This document shows positions 17,814-26,435 of a stretch of DNA of 64,000 nucleotides, piece by piece; position 1 is the stretch's first letter, and every line of letters begins with the position of its first letter. The stretch covers positions 1 to 64,000 of the forward strand of contig CAZLWE010000003.1 of NCBI GenBank assembly GCA_964562985.1, given 5' to 3'. The DNA is from SHLQ01 sp964562985 (GTDB taxonomy: Bacteria; Actinomycetota; Acidimicrobiia; Acidimicrobiales; SHLQ01). The position numbers were made by a program, and so were the translations under genes. A model generated the notes under the pieces. It was not told the origin of the DNA. It did not search any database and saw only the letters and a program-made list of their open reading frames with translations.

Positions 17814-18497
17814 CTAGATCGCCGTGCCGAGTTTCGTTGTCGAGATCGTGGGCTCGACCGGGCGTGACGGGTCGTCCGCGGTGACGAGTCGGGCGAGGGT
17901 TTCGTCGATGTCCTCGGCGTGTTGCCACGTGTTGCTGTAGGCCACTCGGCCATTCTTGCCGACCACGTAGGCCATATTCGGCAGGTTCCCTAACGCGAGG
18001 TGCTGCTCTTGGCTCATGTCGTCGACCCCGACGGTGAGCTTGATGTCCTTGAGCTGCTGCAACTCTTGGGCGATCTCCATTTTGTGCTCGAAGCTCTCGT
18101 GGTCGCGGTACTCCTTGAACGACCGTTCGCCAGCGCGGGGTTCCCGGACGTACATCGCGATGAATTCGACGTCACGGTCGGCGTATTTGACCCGCAGTTC
18201 TTCCATTGGCGACAACTGCCGCCGGAAGGGCGGTCAAGTGATGGCACCGGTGAAGAGCACAACGTGCTTGTCGCCGAGAAATGTCGTGGTATTCACCGTT
18301 GCGCCCTCGGTCGTAGCCAGCTCGATCTCGGGGAACTCCGAACCCAATGGCACCGCGCCAGGGAAGGCATCCTAGAACGCGAGCACTCGCTCGCTCGTGA
18401 CCAGCTTGTATGTCTTGATGATGTCGAGGTACTTCCAACTCCACACGCCAGCAAGTGGGCCGGGTGGTCGCTTAAAGAAGCCGAGCGGCTTGGACAT
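17814..18497 (-). CDS. Deiodinase-like thioredoxin-fold protein, putative selenoprotein (in-frame TGA; also a TAG)
   Basis: One frame from ATG at 18497 (GGAG upstream) to TAG at 17814 gives 228 codons. It has TGA at codon 88 (18234-18236) and TAG at codon 42 (18372-18374). Around the TGA it reads VVLFTGAIT-U-PPFRRQL, matching the iodothyronine-deiodinase active site (F-G-S-x-T-U-P-P-F); downstream VEFIAMYVREPRAGE and NLPNMAYVVGKNGRVAYSNTW continue the fold. A SECIS-like hairpin follows. Ordinary gene calling would report only 17814-18215. The TAG is unexplained: it may be a mutation, an error, or translation may start later (GTG at 18353 keeps the whole redox domain). Confidence 0.6.
18201..18227 (-). 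other. SECIS-like hairpin after the deiodinase-like TGA
   Basis: Counting from the base after TGA, positions +7 to +14 (UUCCGGCG) pair with +23 to +26 (CGCC) and +30 to +33 (GGAA) around an AAU bulge. The 8-nt apical loop GCAGUUGU has GU at +18/+19. Bacterial SECIS elements lie in the coding region right after the UGA with conserved loop G and U in this range. Pairing was done by eye. Confidence 0.45.
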
Positions 18498-18530
18498 CGT
18501 GAACTCCAGGAAGGTTGAGTGGCGTCAAAA

Positions 18531-18550
18531 ACCTATCTCATTCGATAGGT
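18531..18550. promoter_or_regulatory. Palindrome between divergent genes
   Basis: ACCTATC, 6 nt, GATAGGT: a perfect 7-bp inverted repeat with T-runs on both outer sides. It sits between the divergent deiodinase-like gene (start 18497) and the hybrid kinase (start 18626). No gene ends here, so an operator is at least as likely as a terminator. Confidence 0.4.
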
Positions 18551-18625
18551 CCTTTTCCCAGGTCCCTGCACGCGAACAACTACCGTGGGAAGAGCGAATG
18601 CAGCCGTCGAACGAGGGAGAGATGA

Positions 18626-20392
18626 ATGAGCGGAGATCTTCAGCTGCACGTCACCGACCCCCAGCGTCTCCGGGCTCTACAGGCGATCGCGCTCCTCGAC
18701 ACGCCAGCTGAGGAAGCCTTCGACCGACTCGCCCGGCTGGCTGCTCGACTCCTCCGGGCACCTGTGGCCCTCGTATCGCTGGTCGATGCGGACCGACAGT
18801 TCTTCAAGAGCTGCATCGGACTAGAGATCGAGCCGTGGAAATCTGAACGTCAGACGCCGCTGAGTCACTCGATCTGCCAACACAACCGACGTGCCGGACG
18901 ACCCCTCGTGATCAACGACGCCAAGAGCGACCCCCTGCTCGCCAGCAACCTGGCAGTGAGTGACCTTGAGGTCGCGGCCTACCTCGGGTTTCCGCTCACC
19001 ACTCCAGACGGTTACGTACTCGGCTCGTTCTGCGTCATCGATAGCGAACCTCGAGAGTGGGCCGAGGAGGACATCGAGATACTTCGCGACCTCGCGGCCT
19101 CGGTGATGGCCGAGATCCAGCTCCGAACCGAGATAGCCACTCGCCACCAGGTCGAAGGCGAGCGTGACTCCTTAACCCAGCTCAACGAGCAGCTCACGAC
19201 CGAAGTCATGGCTCGCCGAGAAGCTGAACGAGCAACCAGACGTCTCGAAGCCCAGCTCGACCAGGTGCGCAAGATTGAGGTGGTGGGTCAACTCGCTGGT
19301 GGTGTTGCTCACGACCTGAACAACATGCTCGCACCGATCCTGATCTATACCTCGCTGCTGTCCGACGATGACAGCCTGAACGCCCAACACTCGGACATCA
19401 TCAGCAAGATCGAAGAAACCGGGGTCCGGGCCAGAGAGGTCATCAGGCAATTGCTGACCTTTAGTCGCATGCACGCCGATGAATTTACGGTCGTTGCGCT
19501 GAACGAGGTGATCGATGGGATGGAGGAACTGCTCCGGCAATCGGTTCCCGAAGACATCGACATCATCGTCTCCCCCGACCCCAACATCGGCAACATCCTC
19601 GCAGAGAAGAGCCAGATCGAACGTGTGCTCATCAACCTCGTAGTAAACGCGGCTGACGCCATGCCCCATGGTGGGACGCTGACGATTGAGACCAGCGCAA
19701 TCATGCTCAACCAAAGCGATGTTGAGTCCAACCCCGAAGCTGCGCCAGGAAAACACGTGCGACTTGAAGTACGGGACCACGGCACCGGAATGGACGAAGC
19801 AACGCTCGACCAAGTCTTCGAACCATTCTTCTCCACCAAGGGGCCAGATGGCTTCGGGCTCGGCCTCGCGACGGTGTTGGGAGTCGCGCTCCAGCACGAT
19901 GGCGTCGTCGCTGCGGAGAGTTCACCCGGTGTCGGCACCAGCGTGCGAATAGACCTTCCAGTAACCGACAAGGATGTCGACGCAAGTGACGAAACCGACG
20001 AACCGGCCCATCACCACATTCGGACGGGAACCATTCTCGTCGCCGAAGACGACGATCTGGTTCGCGAGTCCACCGTGCACGCGCTCGTGTCTCATGGCTT
20101 CACGGTTCTCAGCGCGGTCGACGGACAAGACGCTCTAACACAGCTTCAGGATTTCGACGGGAAGATTCAACTGTTGCTCACCGACGTGGTCATGCCAGGC
20201 ATGAACGGTAGAGCGTTGTATCAACAGGCGATCAAGGTCAGACCTCACCTGCGAGTGTTGTACATGTCCGGCTACAACGACGACATCGTGTCGCACCGCG
20301 GCGGACTCGAAGCGGGCGCGCAGTTCATCGCCAAGCCCTTCCTCCGTGACGAGCTTTTGTCGCAGGTCGACCGGGTGCTTCAGCAGCTCTAA
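18626..20392 (+). CDS. GAF-domain hybrid sensor histidine kinase with receiver domain
   Basis: 588 residues, no membrane helices. A GAF domain (~15-170; VSLVDADRQFFKS and PLSHSICQHN are typical of phytochrome-like GAFs) is followed by a coiled-coil, then HisKA with GQLAGGVAHDLNNMLAPI (phospho-accepting His), then HATPase_c (NLVVNAADAMP N-box, DHGTGMD, GFGLGLATV). The C-terminal ~120 residues are a receiver domain: VAEDDDLVRE, LLTDVVMPGMNG with the phospho-Asp, and AKPF. The double ATG (18622/18626) follows a GGGAGAG site; I use 18626. The kinase senses a cytoplasmic signal; target unknown. A hairpin terminator follows. Confidence 0.9.
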   Translation: MSGDLQLHVTDPQRLRALQAIALLDTPAEEAFDRLARLAARLLRAPVALVSLVDADRQFFKSCIGLEIEPWKSERQTPLSHSICQHNRRAGRPLVINDAKSDPLLASNLAVSDLEVAAYLGFPLTTPDGYVLGSFCVIDSEPREWAEEDIEILRDLAASVMAEIQLRTEIATRHQVEGERDSLTQLNEQLTTEVMARREAERATRRLEAQLDQVRKIEVVGQLAGGVAHDLNNMLAPILIYTSLLSDDDSLNAQHSDIISKIEETGVRAREVIRQLLTFSRMHADEFTVVALNEVIDGMEELLRQSVPEDIDIIVSPDPNIGNILAEKSQIERVLINLVVNAADAMPHGGTLTIETSAIMLNQSDVESNPEAAPGKHVRLEVRDHGTGMDEATLDQVFEPFFSTKGPDGFGLGLATVLGVALQHDGVVAAESSPGVGTSVRIDLPVTDKDVDASDETDEPAHHHIRTGTILVAEDDDLVRESTVHALVSHGFTVLSAVDGQDALTQLQDFDGKIQLLLTDVVMPGMNGRALYQQAIKVRPHLRVLYMSGYNDDIVSHRGGLEAGAQFIAKPFLRDELLSQVDRVLQQL

Positions 20393-20405
20393 GCAAAACG
20401 CAGAA

Positions 20406-20434
20406 GTGCCCGACCTGTTGAACAGGCCGGACAC
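20406..20434 (+). terminator. Hairpin terminator of the hybrid kinase gene
   Basis: GTGCCCG-A-CCTGT, loop TGA, ACAGG-CCGGACAC forms a hairpin with a 5-bp inner stem and an imperfect outer stem, 14 bp after the stop. The T-run is weak (ATAGTTGTT downstream). It may also serve the convergent secreted-protein gene. Confidence 0.5.
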
Positions 20435-20468
20435 TCCAATAGTTGTTACTGGCTAGTCGTTCGGCGGG

Positions 20469-22006
20469 TTACGCCGCTGGTACGACCGTCCAGGTGATTG
20501 CTGCGCCGAGCCCATCGGCTGGCGCCGTCGTGTTGACGTTGAAGCCAGGACGGACTGCCTGAAGCGGCTGACCGAGTCCCACGTTGACGACGTGGTAGCC
20601 ACCGTCAGCTTCGACGAGCATCCAGTAGGCGGTGTCATCGACAGGACCGACGACGTCGACGTTGAAGCCGCCGCCTTCACCGTGTCCGTGCAGGTACAGA
20701 CCGGTCGAGACCGACTGGATGAGATACACACCGCCACCTTGTGGGTGGAGAATGAACTCTGTCGCCGTGTTCGACTGGTTCGACGAATACACATTCACGT
20801 TCGGCTGAACCTCGAGGTAGCGAGGTCCAAATTCGTTGTTCACGAACTCCACGTGTACTGGTGCATCGTCCTCAGGAGCCGGTGCCGGAGCATCGTCCTC
20901 AGGAGCCGGTGCCGGAGCATCGTCCTCAGGAGCCGGAGCTGGTGCATCGTCCTCAGGAGCCGGAGCTGGTGCATCGTCCTCAGGAGCCGGTGCCGGTGCC
21001 GGTGCTGGCGCATCGTCAACTGGATCTGGAGCAGGTGCCGGTGCGGCTCCCTCCAGAGTTGCGACACCCGTTGGGAGTGCCCGACCGGCGCCTTCAAGGG
21101 AAACCGGTCCAGGAACCTCAAGCCCCTCTGGGATGCCCTGAATCAATGGACGGATCGCGAACGGTGCTGGGCTGTCATCGTCAGCCGGCTCGACGGTCAG
21201 AACCACCGTGCCGTTGCCACGAAGATCGAGTGGGANNNNNNNNNNNNNNNNNNNNNNNNNNNNNNNNNNNNNNNNNNNNNNNNNNNNNNNNNNNNNNNNN
21301 NNNNNNNNNNNNNNNNNNNNNNNNNNNNNNNNNNNAACTCCAACTCCACATTCGTGGTCGCACCCTCAGAAGCAGTCGCATCATCATCGACCGGAACTGC
21401 GGGCGACGCCGCAGCAGCTGGTTCGACTACGAGGTCAATCGAGTACGCAGTGTCGTTCGGGCTCGTCTCTTGAATCCAGAAGGTGTAATCCCCAGCGGCA
21501 AGCGGGGCCTCAAAGCCAATGGCGTTCGGTCCACCAAATGGGTTTACGCCCGCGCCGAGGGCTGGGAGGATATCGGTTCCCAGGTTCGCATCTCCGAAGA
21601 GAAGGAGTCCGAGCAGGTTGGCTGGATTCGGTTCATCAGGCGACTCGGTGAAGACCGTGCCCTCTTGAATTCCGATGAACGATTGGGTGCTACCCGATTC
21701 GTAGCTGACGAGGTCAGCTGCGGCGAGTACGTGTCCCTCTGGAACGTCGACCGTCAGATAGTCGATGTCGGCGTCGTCGCCTCCAATGACCGATCCGCTC
21801 AGTACGTTCGACCCGCCAGCAAGGGTGATAGCCGTCGGATTCGCGGCGTCATTGCTGATGTCGCCGTAGACGGCCTCATCAAATCCCGCGCCAGCGTCTT
21901 GAGCCCCGACCGACGGGGCGGTCGATAACGTGCTCGCGACGAGCAACGCCACGACTAGCGCAGCACTCCTCTTTCTTCTCCCGCGCGTAAATGGTCTCCA
22001 GCTCAT
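20469..22006 (-). CDS. Large secreted protein with ricin-like C-terminus (interrupted by scaffold gap)
   Basis: I join two halves across the gap. The N-terminal part starts at ATG 22006 (GGAGG upstream) with a signal peptide (RGRRKRSAALVVALLVAS ... SVGAQ) followed by a beta-rich domain (SGSVIGGDDADIDYLTVDV, GDYTFWIQETSPNDTAYSIDL) like pre-peptidase C-terminal domains. Beyond the gap the frame PLDLRGNGTVVLTVEPADDD continues into a PAPAPEDDA repeat linker and ends in about 110 residues resembling a ricin-type beta-trefoil (VYLIQSVSTGLYLHG, YWMLVEADGGYHVVNVG). Likely a surface carbohydrate-binding protein. The frame relation across the gap is unknown, so one versus two genes is an inference. Confidence 0.6.
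20863..21010 (-). repeat. Tandem 27-bp coding repeat (PAPAPEDDA)
   Basis: Five to six near-identical 27-bp units encode PAPAPEDDA, an acidic Pro/Ala linker between the N-terminal and ricin-like parts of the secreted protein. Such repeats change copy number easily and may relate to the assembly break about 220 bp away. Confidence 0.8.
21236..21335. other. Scaffold gap (100 N)
   Basis: Exactly 100 N, the usual placeholder for a gap of unknown length. It lies inside the secreted-protein gene, so the true protein length is unknown. Confidence 0.95.
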
Positions 22007-22316
22007 AGGTAAAGGTCCTCCGTTTGTGTCGGCGCACATTTGTCGGAGCAAATCGTAACTAATTCGCAACGCTGACCAGGCGATCGTCACCGCCAAAAAC
22101 CACACAGGCAGGGGTCCAATGGCAATAGAACGACAGAAAGTAGCAAGGGGAACGACGATTGGTCGCAAATCTCGCACGCAGCGTCATTTCGATCACTGCG
22201 AATCTCACCCTCTGTAAGAAGTTTCTCACCCATTAAGGTGTCAGAACTTCCTATGAACGCCTGGGCCAGTTACCGGTCTTGCGGGCAAATATCGGCGCGC
22301 GGCGGAGCGTGGCTTG
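22007..22316. other. Intergenic region upstream of the secreted protein
   Basis: 310 bp between the secreted-protein start and the end of ppc, moderately AT-rich near 22050-22250. It must hold the secreted-protein promoter; GGAGG near 22020 is its ribosome site. I see no gene, tRNA or clear terminator in it. Confidence 0.5.
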
Positions 22317-25073
22317 TCAGCCTGTGTTTCGCAGACCCGCGGCGACGCCGTTGATCGAGAGCAATAGCGCTCGACGGATTCGGCGCACGGTGATACCTTC
22401 GTCTGACTCTGGATCGAGGTCGTCACCAGCTGCTGCCGCACGAGCCCCCTGCAACAGATTCACCTGCAGCACGTTGAGCGGATCGAGGTACGTGTCTCGA
22501 ATCTCCAGCGTGCGGCGAAGTACGGGAAGATCCTTCAACAAGGTCTGACCCGTGACACCTTGAATCGCCTCGACTGTCCGAGCGTGCTCCTCGGTGATGA
22601 TGTCGAACACGTGATGGTGTTCGGGGTCGACGAGCGTGTCGACGTAGGTCCGCGCAATTCCGAGGTCGGTCTTCGACAACGTCATCTCGACGTTCGAGAG
22701 GAATGTGCGGAAGAAGCGCCAGTCCTCAAACATCTTCTTCATCTCGTCGCCGTGCCCAGCTTCGGTCGCCGCGAGCAGGCCGGAACCCACACCAAACCAC
22801 CCGGGAACGATCTGGCGGGACTGTGTCCACCCGAATACCCACGGGATCGCGCGAAGGTCATCGATACCGCTAGTCGCGCCCTTGCGACGCGCAGGACGCG
22901 AACCGATGTTCAACGAGCCAAGTTCTTCGACCGGCGTCGAGGTGGTGAAGTACGGAACGAGGCTCGGGTCTTCGATAAAGGCCCGGTATGCGCCATACGC
23001 ATTATCCGAAATAATGTCCATCACGCCGGACCACTTGTCTCGGGCCTCGACGCCGATGCGACTTTCCGTATGAAGCATCGTGTGCTCGAGCATTGCAGAG
23101 TACGCGAGGTCGAGGTTTCGGCGAGCGAGTCGAGGACGGCTGTACTTATCGGCAATGACCTCACCTTGCTCGGTGGTCTTCATCAAACCGGTGATCACAC
23201 CTGAAGGCTGTGCCAGGATCGCGTCGTGGGTTGGGCCACCGCCGCGACCGACCGTGCCACCACGACCGTGGAAGACCGGGATCTCCACACCGTGACGCAC
23301 GGATAGCTCACGAACGGTTCGAAGCGCTTTGTGAATCTCCCATTGCGAGGTGGAGATGCCGCCGTCCTTGTTGGAGTCGGAGTAGCCCACCATGATCTCC
23401 TGCACGTTGCCGCGCAATTCGACTATGCGGCGATAGCTGGGGTCACCCAACAGTTCGTCCATGATCGGGGTAATCGAACGAAGATCCTCGATCGTCTCGA
23501 GAAGCGGCACGAATCCGATGCGGGCGATGTCCCGGCTCAAGTCGATCAAGCCAACCTCTTTGGCGAGCACTGCCGGAGCGATGATGTCGTCGGGACCTTG
23601 GGTCATCGAGATGATGTAGCTCTCGACGATGTCGTCGCCGAAGCGATCCATCTGCGAGCGAAGGATCGTCATCAGCTCGAGTGCGTCCCCCAACCCCGCC
23701 GTACCCGCGGGCGCAAATGGCCGTGAGCTACCGAGCTCCGACGCCAAGAGTGCGAAGCGATCCGACGGATCTTCGGGGTACTCGACACCGACCCCGTCGA
23801 AGAGCGTCTCGAGTGCCGCGTGATGGTGACGGGTGTGCTGACGAATATCGAGGGTGGCGAGGTGGAAGCCGATCGTGCGAACCAATCGTCGCAGGTTCGC
23901 AAGACTCCCCTTCGCCACCATCTCCGCACCGCTCGCGCACAGTGATTCGTGCAATCGGTCGAGGTCTATTGCGAGCTCGTCTGCGAAGGCGTAGGCAACT
24001 TCGGTGCCCCCACGATTTGGGTCGAGGCTTCGCTCGGCGGCGGCAAGCTTGCGGTTGATGATCGTGCACGCTTTGCGGTAAGGCTCGTTCGCGATGAGCG
24101 GCGAAATGCCTTCAACAAGACGCGGGAAGGACGTCGACTGCTCCTGAATCCAGTCCGCGAGCTCGTCGGAGACCGGACGGATCGACTGCGACACGCTCAG
24201 ATCGCGGGAAAGGTCCTGTACGCCTTGTCGAATCAGACGCAACGCCCGCTCGCGCTGCAAGGTGAGCACTTCGTTGGTGACCTCTGCGGTAACGAACGGA
24301 TTGCCATCTCGATCGCCACCGACCCACGACCCGAATCGAATCGGAGTGAGGTCACTCGGAATGTTGAGCTCACGGGTCTCCGCCACATACTCAAGGTCTT
24401 CCCAGACTCGAGGCAACGCGTTTGCGACAAGTCCCTCGACATAGAAGATGATCGAGCGAGCCTCGTCGACCGGCGTTGGCTTGACCGACCGAAGCTCGTC
24501 GCTCAGCCACAACAGATCGATGATCTCGGCGGTACGGCGATCGATACGAACCCGACCGGCTTCGGTCGCCGTCGGACGCTCGCGAAGCATCTCGGCAATC
24601 TCGGAACGCTTTTCGAGAACCGATCGGCGCGAGGCCTCGGTGGGGTGTGCGGTGAACACCGGACGATACCGGACCTTCGCGATGCTGTCCGCCATCGCTT
24701 CGGCGGAGACCTCAGCCTCATCGGCACGAGCGAATGTGTCGAACAGCTCGCCCGATCCCTCCGTCTTGAGGCGAAGTTCCTCGACACGATTTACCTGCTC
24801 GGCAACGTTCGCAAGGTGGAAGTAGATGGTGAATGCTCGCACCAACAGAATCGATTCGATCTCGTCAGCTTTCTCAACGACCGCTTCAAGTTCAGCCCGG
24901 GCATCCGAGTCGCCATCACGTGTCTGTCGAGCGAGACCCCGCACCTTTTCGACAAGTTGGAAGAACTCGACGCTGACGTTGCGTTGGATCGTGTCGCCAA
25001 GCTGAGCACCCATGCGCCGAATATCGGAGCGGAGCCGGTCTTGGCGTTGATCGACGGTCTCTTCTGAAGTCAC
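22317..25073 (-). CDS. ppc: Phosphoenolpyruvate carboxylase
   Basis: 918 residues, full length. It adds bicarbonate to PEP to give oxaloacetate, replenishing the TCA cycle. VFTAHPTEASRRS contains the first catalytic His, VGYSDSNKDGGISTSQW is PROSITE-type signature 2, and FHGRGGTVGRGGGPTHDAI is the Gly-rich active loop; the C-terminus ends NTG, as usual for this enzyme. The GTG start at 25073 has TAAACT exactly 6 nt upstream. It would work with malate dehydrogenase at 53707-54696, though they are not linked. Confidence 0.97.
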   Translation of the reverse strand: MTSEETVDQRQDRLRSDIRRMGAQLGDTIQRNVSVEFFQLVEKVRGLARQTRDGDSDARAELEAVVEKADEIESILLVRAFTIYFHLANVAEQVNRVEELRLKTEGSGELFDTFARADEAEVSAEAMADSIAKVRYRPVFTAHPTEASRRSVLEKRSEIAEMLRERPTATEAGRVRIDRRTAEIIDLLWLSDELRSVKPTPVDEARSIIFYVEGLVANALPRVWEDLEYVAETRELNIPSDLTPIRFGSWVGGDRDGNPFVTAEVTNEVLTLQRERALRLIRQGVQDLSRDLSVSQSIRPVSDELADWIQEQSTSFPRLVEGISPLIANEPYRKACTIINRKLAAAERSLDPNRGGTEVAYAFADELAIDLDRLHESLCASGAEMVAKGSLANLRRLVRTIGFHLATLDIRQHTRHHHAALETLFDGVGVEYPEDPSDRFALLASELGSSRPFAPAGTAGLGDALELMTILRSQMDRFGDDIVESYIISMTQGPDDIIAPAVLAKEVGLIDLSRDIARIGFVPLLETIEDLRSITPIMDELLGDPSYRRIVELRGNVQEIMVGYSDSNKDGGISTSQWEIHKALRTVRELSVRHGVEIPVFHGRGGTVGRGGGPTHDAILAQPSGVITGLMKTTEQGEVIADKYSRPRLARRNLDLAYSAMLEHTMLHTESRIGVEARDKWSGVMDIISDNAYGAYRAFIEDPSLVPYFTTSTPVEELGSLNIGSRPARRKGATSGIDDLRAIPWVFGWTQSRQIVPGWFGVGSGLLAATEAGHGDEMKKMFEDWRFFRTFLSNVEMTLSKTDLGIARTYVDTLVDPEHHHVFDIITEEHARTVEAIQGVTGQTLLKDLPVLRRTLEIRDTYLDPLNVLQVNLLQGARAAAAGDDLDPESDEGITVRRIRRALLLSINGVAAGLRNTG

Positions 25074-25122
25074 CCGATCAGTTTACGAACCTCACCGACG
25101 AGATTGAACGTCAAATGAGCGG

Positions 25123-26373
25123 TTAGAAGAAGGGACTTATGTACATCGGTTCGGGTTCGTCGTATTGAGGAAGCTTGCGAGGTCCGAGGCGCAGCGCCCG
25201 CATCGCCAACGCACCCAGAACTGGTCCCGGCGCCAGCATCAAGAACGCCCACCCCCAACCAAACGCGTCGCGGATGACCGGCACGAGGAAGATCGTGAAC
25301 ACCGTCAATGTGAACCCAGCGGCGACCTGGATCGTCAGTGCCGTACCGACGCATCGTCGGTCGACAACCTCGGTGACGATCACGGAGAACTGCGCGCTGT
25401 CAGCCACCACCCAGAACCCCCAGATCAGGCCGAGTCCCAAGACGATCACCACGGGTGCGTCCGTCAGGAAGCCGGCAACCACGGCCACAGAAGCCGACCA
25501 TCGCATCGCCAGGGCAGCCGCTTCGTTCCGGCTGTATTTGTCGCTCATGTAGCCGGCATAGGCCGAACCGGGCGCACCGACGCCGACCACCGCAAAGGCG
25601 GCCAAGCTGGCCACTCGAGACGACTCGAATACGTCACCGTAGAACGCGGCGATCCAGGCCCACATGGCATAGAGCTCCCACATGTGCCCGAAGTAGCCGG
25701 CGCTGGCCAGGCGAAAGTCACGATTCGCAAGCACCGCTTTGATCTGACTGAAATCGATCTGGCCAGCCGAGACCATATGGGGGCCATCGGAACAGAGCCG
25801 GTCAGCGATGAGACCACCGATCACGGTCAGAATCGAAACGATCGTCAACGTTTGTCGCCAGCCAAGGCCGCCAACCGCATTTACGAGATGCGGTATCGCC
25901 GAGCCCAGGGCTATCGCGCCGAGCATCACTCCGAGGGCAAAGCCCCGACCGGCCTTGAACCACGACGACATCGATTTGAGCGCTGGTGGGTATACGAAGG
26001 CCAGGGCTGCACCGGTTAGAAACCGGCCCACAATGCTGATGGCGAACGAAGCGCCGATCACGACCAGCATGTTGGCAGCGGCTGCAGCGATAGCGCCGAT
26101 GAGGATCAGGCGACGAGGCGGTACCCGGTCGGCTAGCCCGGTGGCCATCGAAAACAGTGCGCCCGCGATGAATCCGATCTGCACCACGATGACAAGCCAC
26201 GCCGCTTGACCGTCGTTGAGTAACCAGACGGCGCGCAGCTCTGGAATGACCGCTGATGTCGAGAACCACGTTGACATGGCCAAGACCAAGCCACCTGCGA
26301 GGAGCGCCAGCTCACGGTGCGGTCCCTGCAGGCGCTTCTGACGTTGCGGTCGCCGCCGCACGCGCGTGCCCAT
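25123..26373 (-). CDS. Major facilitator superfamily transporter
   Basis: 416 residues with about 12 helices. GLADRVPPRRLILIGAIAA is the motif-A loop between helices 2 and 3, and GYMSDKYSRNEAAALA is the equivalent in the second half. A basic N-terminal tail (RVRRRPQRQKR) precedes helix 1. The ATG at 26373 has GATAGT 6 nt upstream. Ends 49 bp before the ppc start on the same strand. Substrate unknown. Confidence 0.85.
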   Translation of the reverse strand: MGTRVRRRPQRQKRLQGPHRELALLAGGLVLAMSTWFSTSAVIPELRAVWLLNDGQAAWLVIVVQIGFIAGALFSMATGLADRVPPRRLILIGAIAAAAANMLVVIGASFAISIVGRFLTGAALAFVYPPALKSMSSWFKAGRGFALGVMLGAIALGSAIPHLVNAVGGLGWRQTLTIVSILTVIGGLIADRLCSDGPHMVSAGQIDFSQIKAVLANRDFRLASAGYFGHMWELYAMWAWIAAFYGDVFESSRVASLAAFAVVGVGAPGSAYAGYMSDKYSRNEAAALAMRWSASVAVVAGFLTDAPVVIVLGLGLIWGFWVVADSAQFSVIVTEVVDRRCVGTALTIQVAAGFTLTVFTIFLVPVIRDAFGWGWAFLMLAPGPVLGALAMRALRLGPRKLPQYDEPEPMYISPFF

Positions 26374-26435
26374 AAGCGAACTATCAAGTGTCCCGATATG
26401 ACTGTCCAGCGCTCCGCTTGGATCTCACAAGATGT

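Noticed and set aside
18372..18374. TAG in the deiodinase-like gene as pyrrolysine
   Set aside because: Pyrrolysine is not expected in this lineage and the position is outside the active site; mutation, base error or a later start is simpler.
20863..21010. Regular 27-bp repeat as a possible CRISPR array
   Set aside because: No spacers; units are contiguous and encode PAPAPEDDA in frame.
21197..22177. Continuous frame through the first N run ending SHSIFVATARWF
   Set aside because: The N run length is arbitrary, so the frame through it is meaningless; the other frame right of the gap continues into a sensible protein.
23949..25067. 372-codon plus-strand frame opposite ppc
   Set aside because: ppc on the other strand is complete and well conserved; the antisense frame has no recognisable features.
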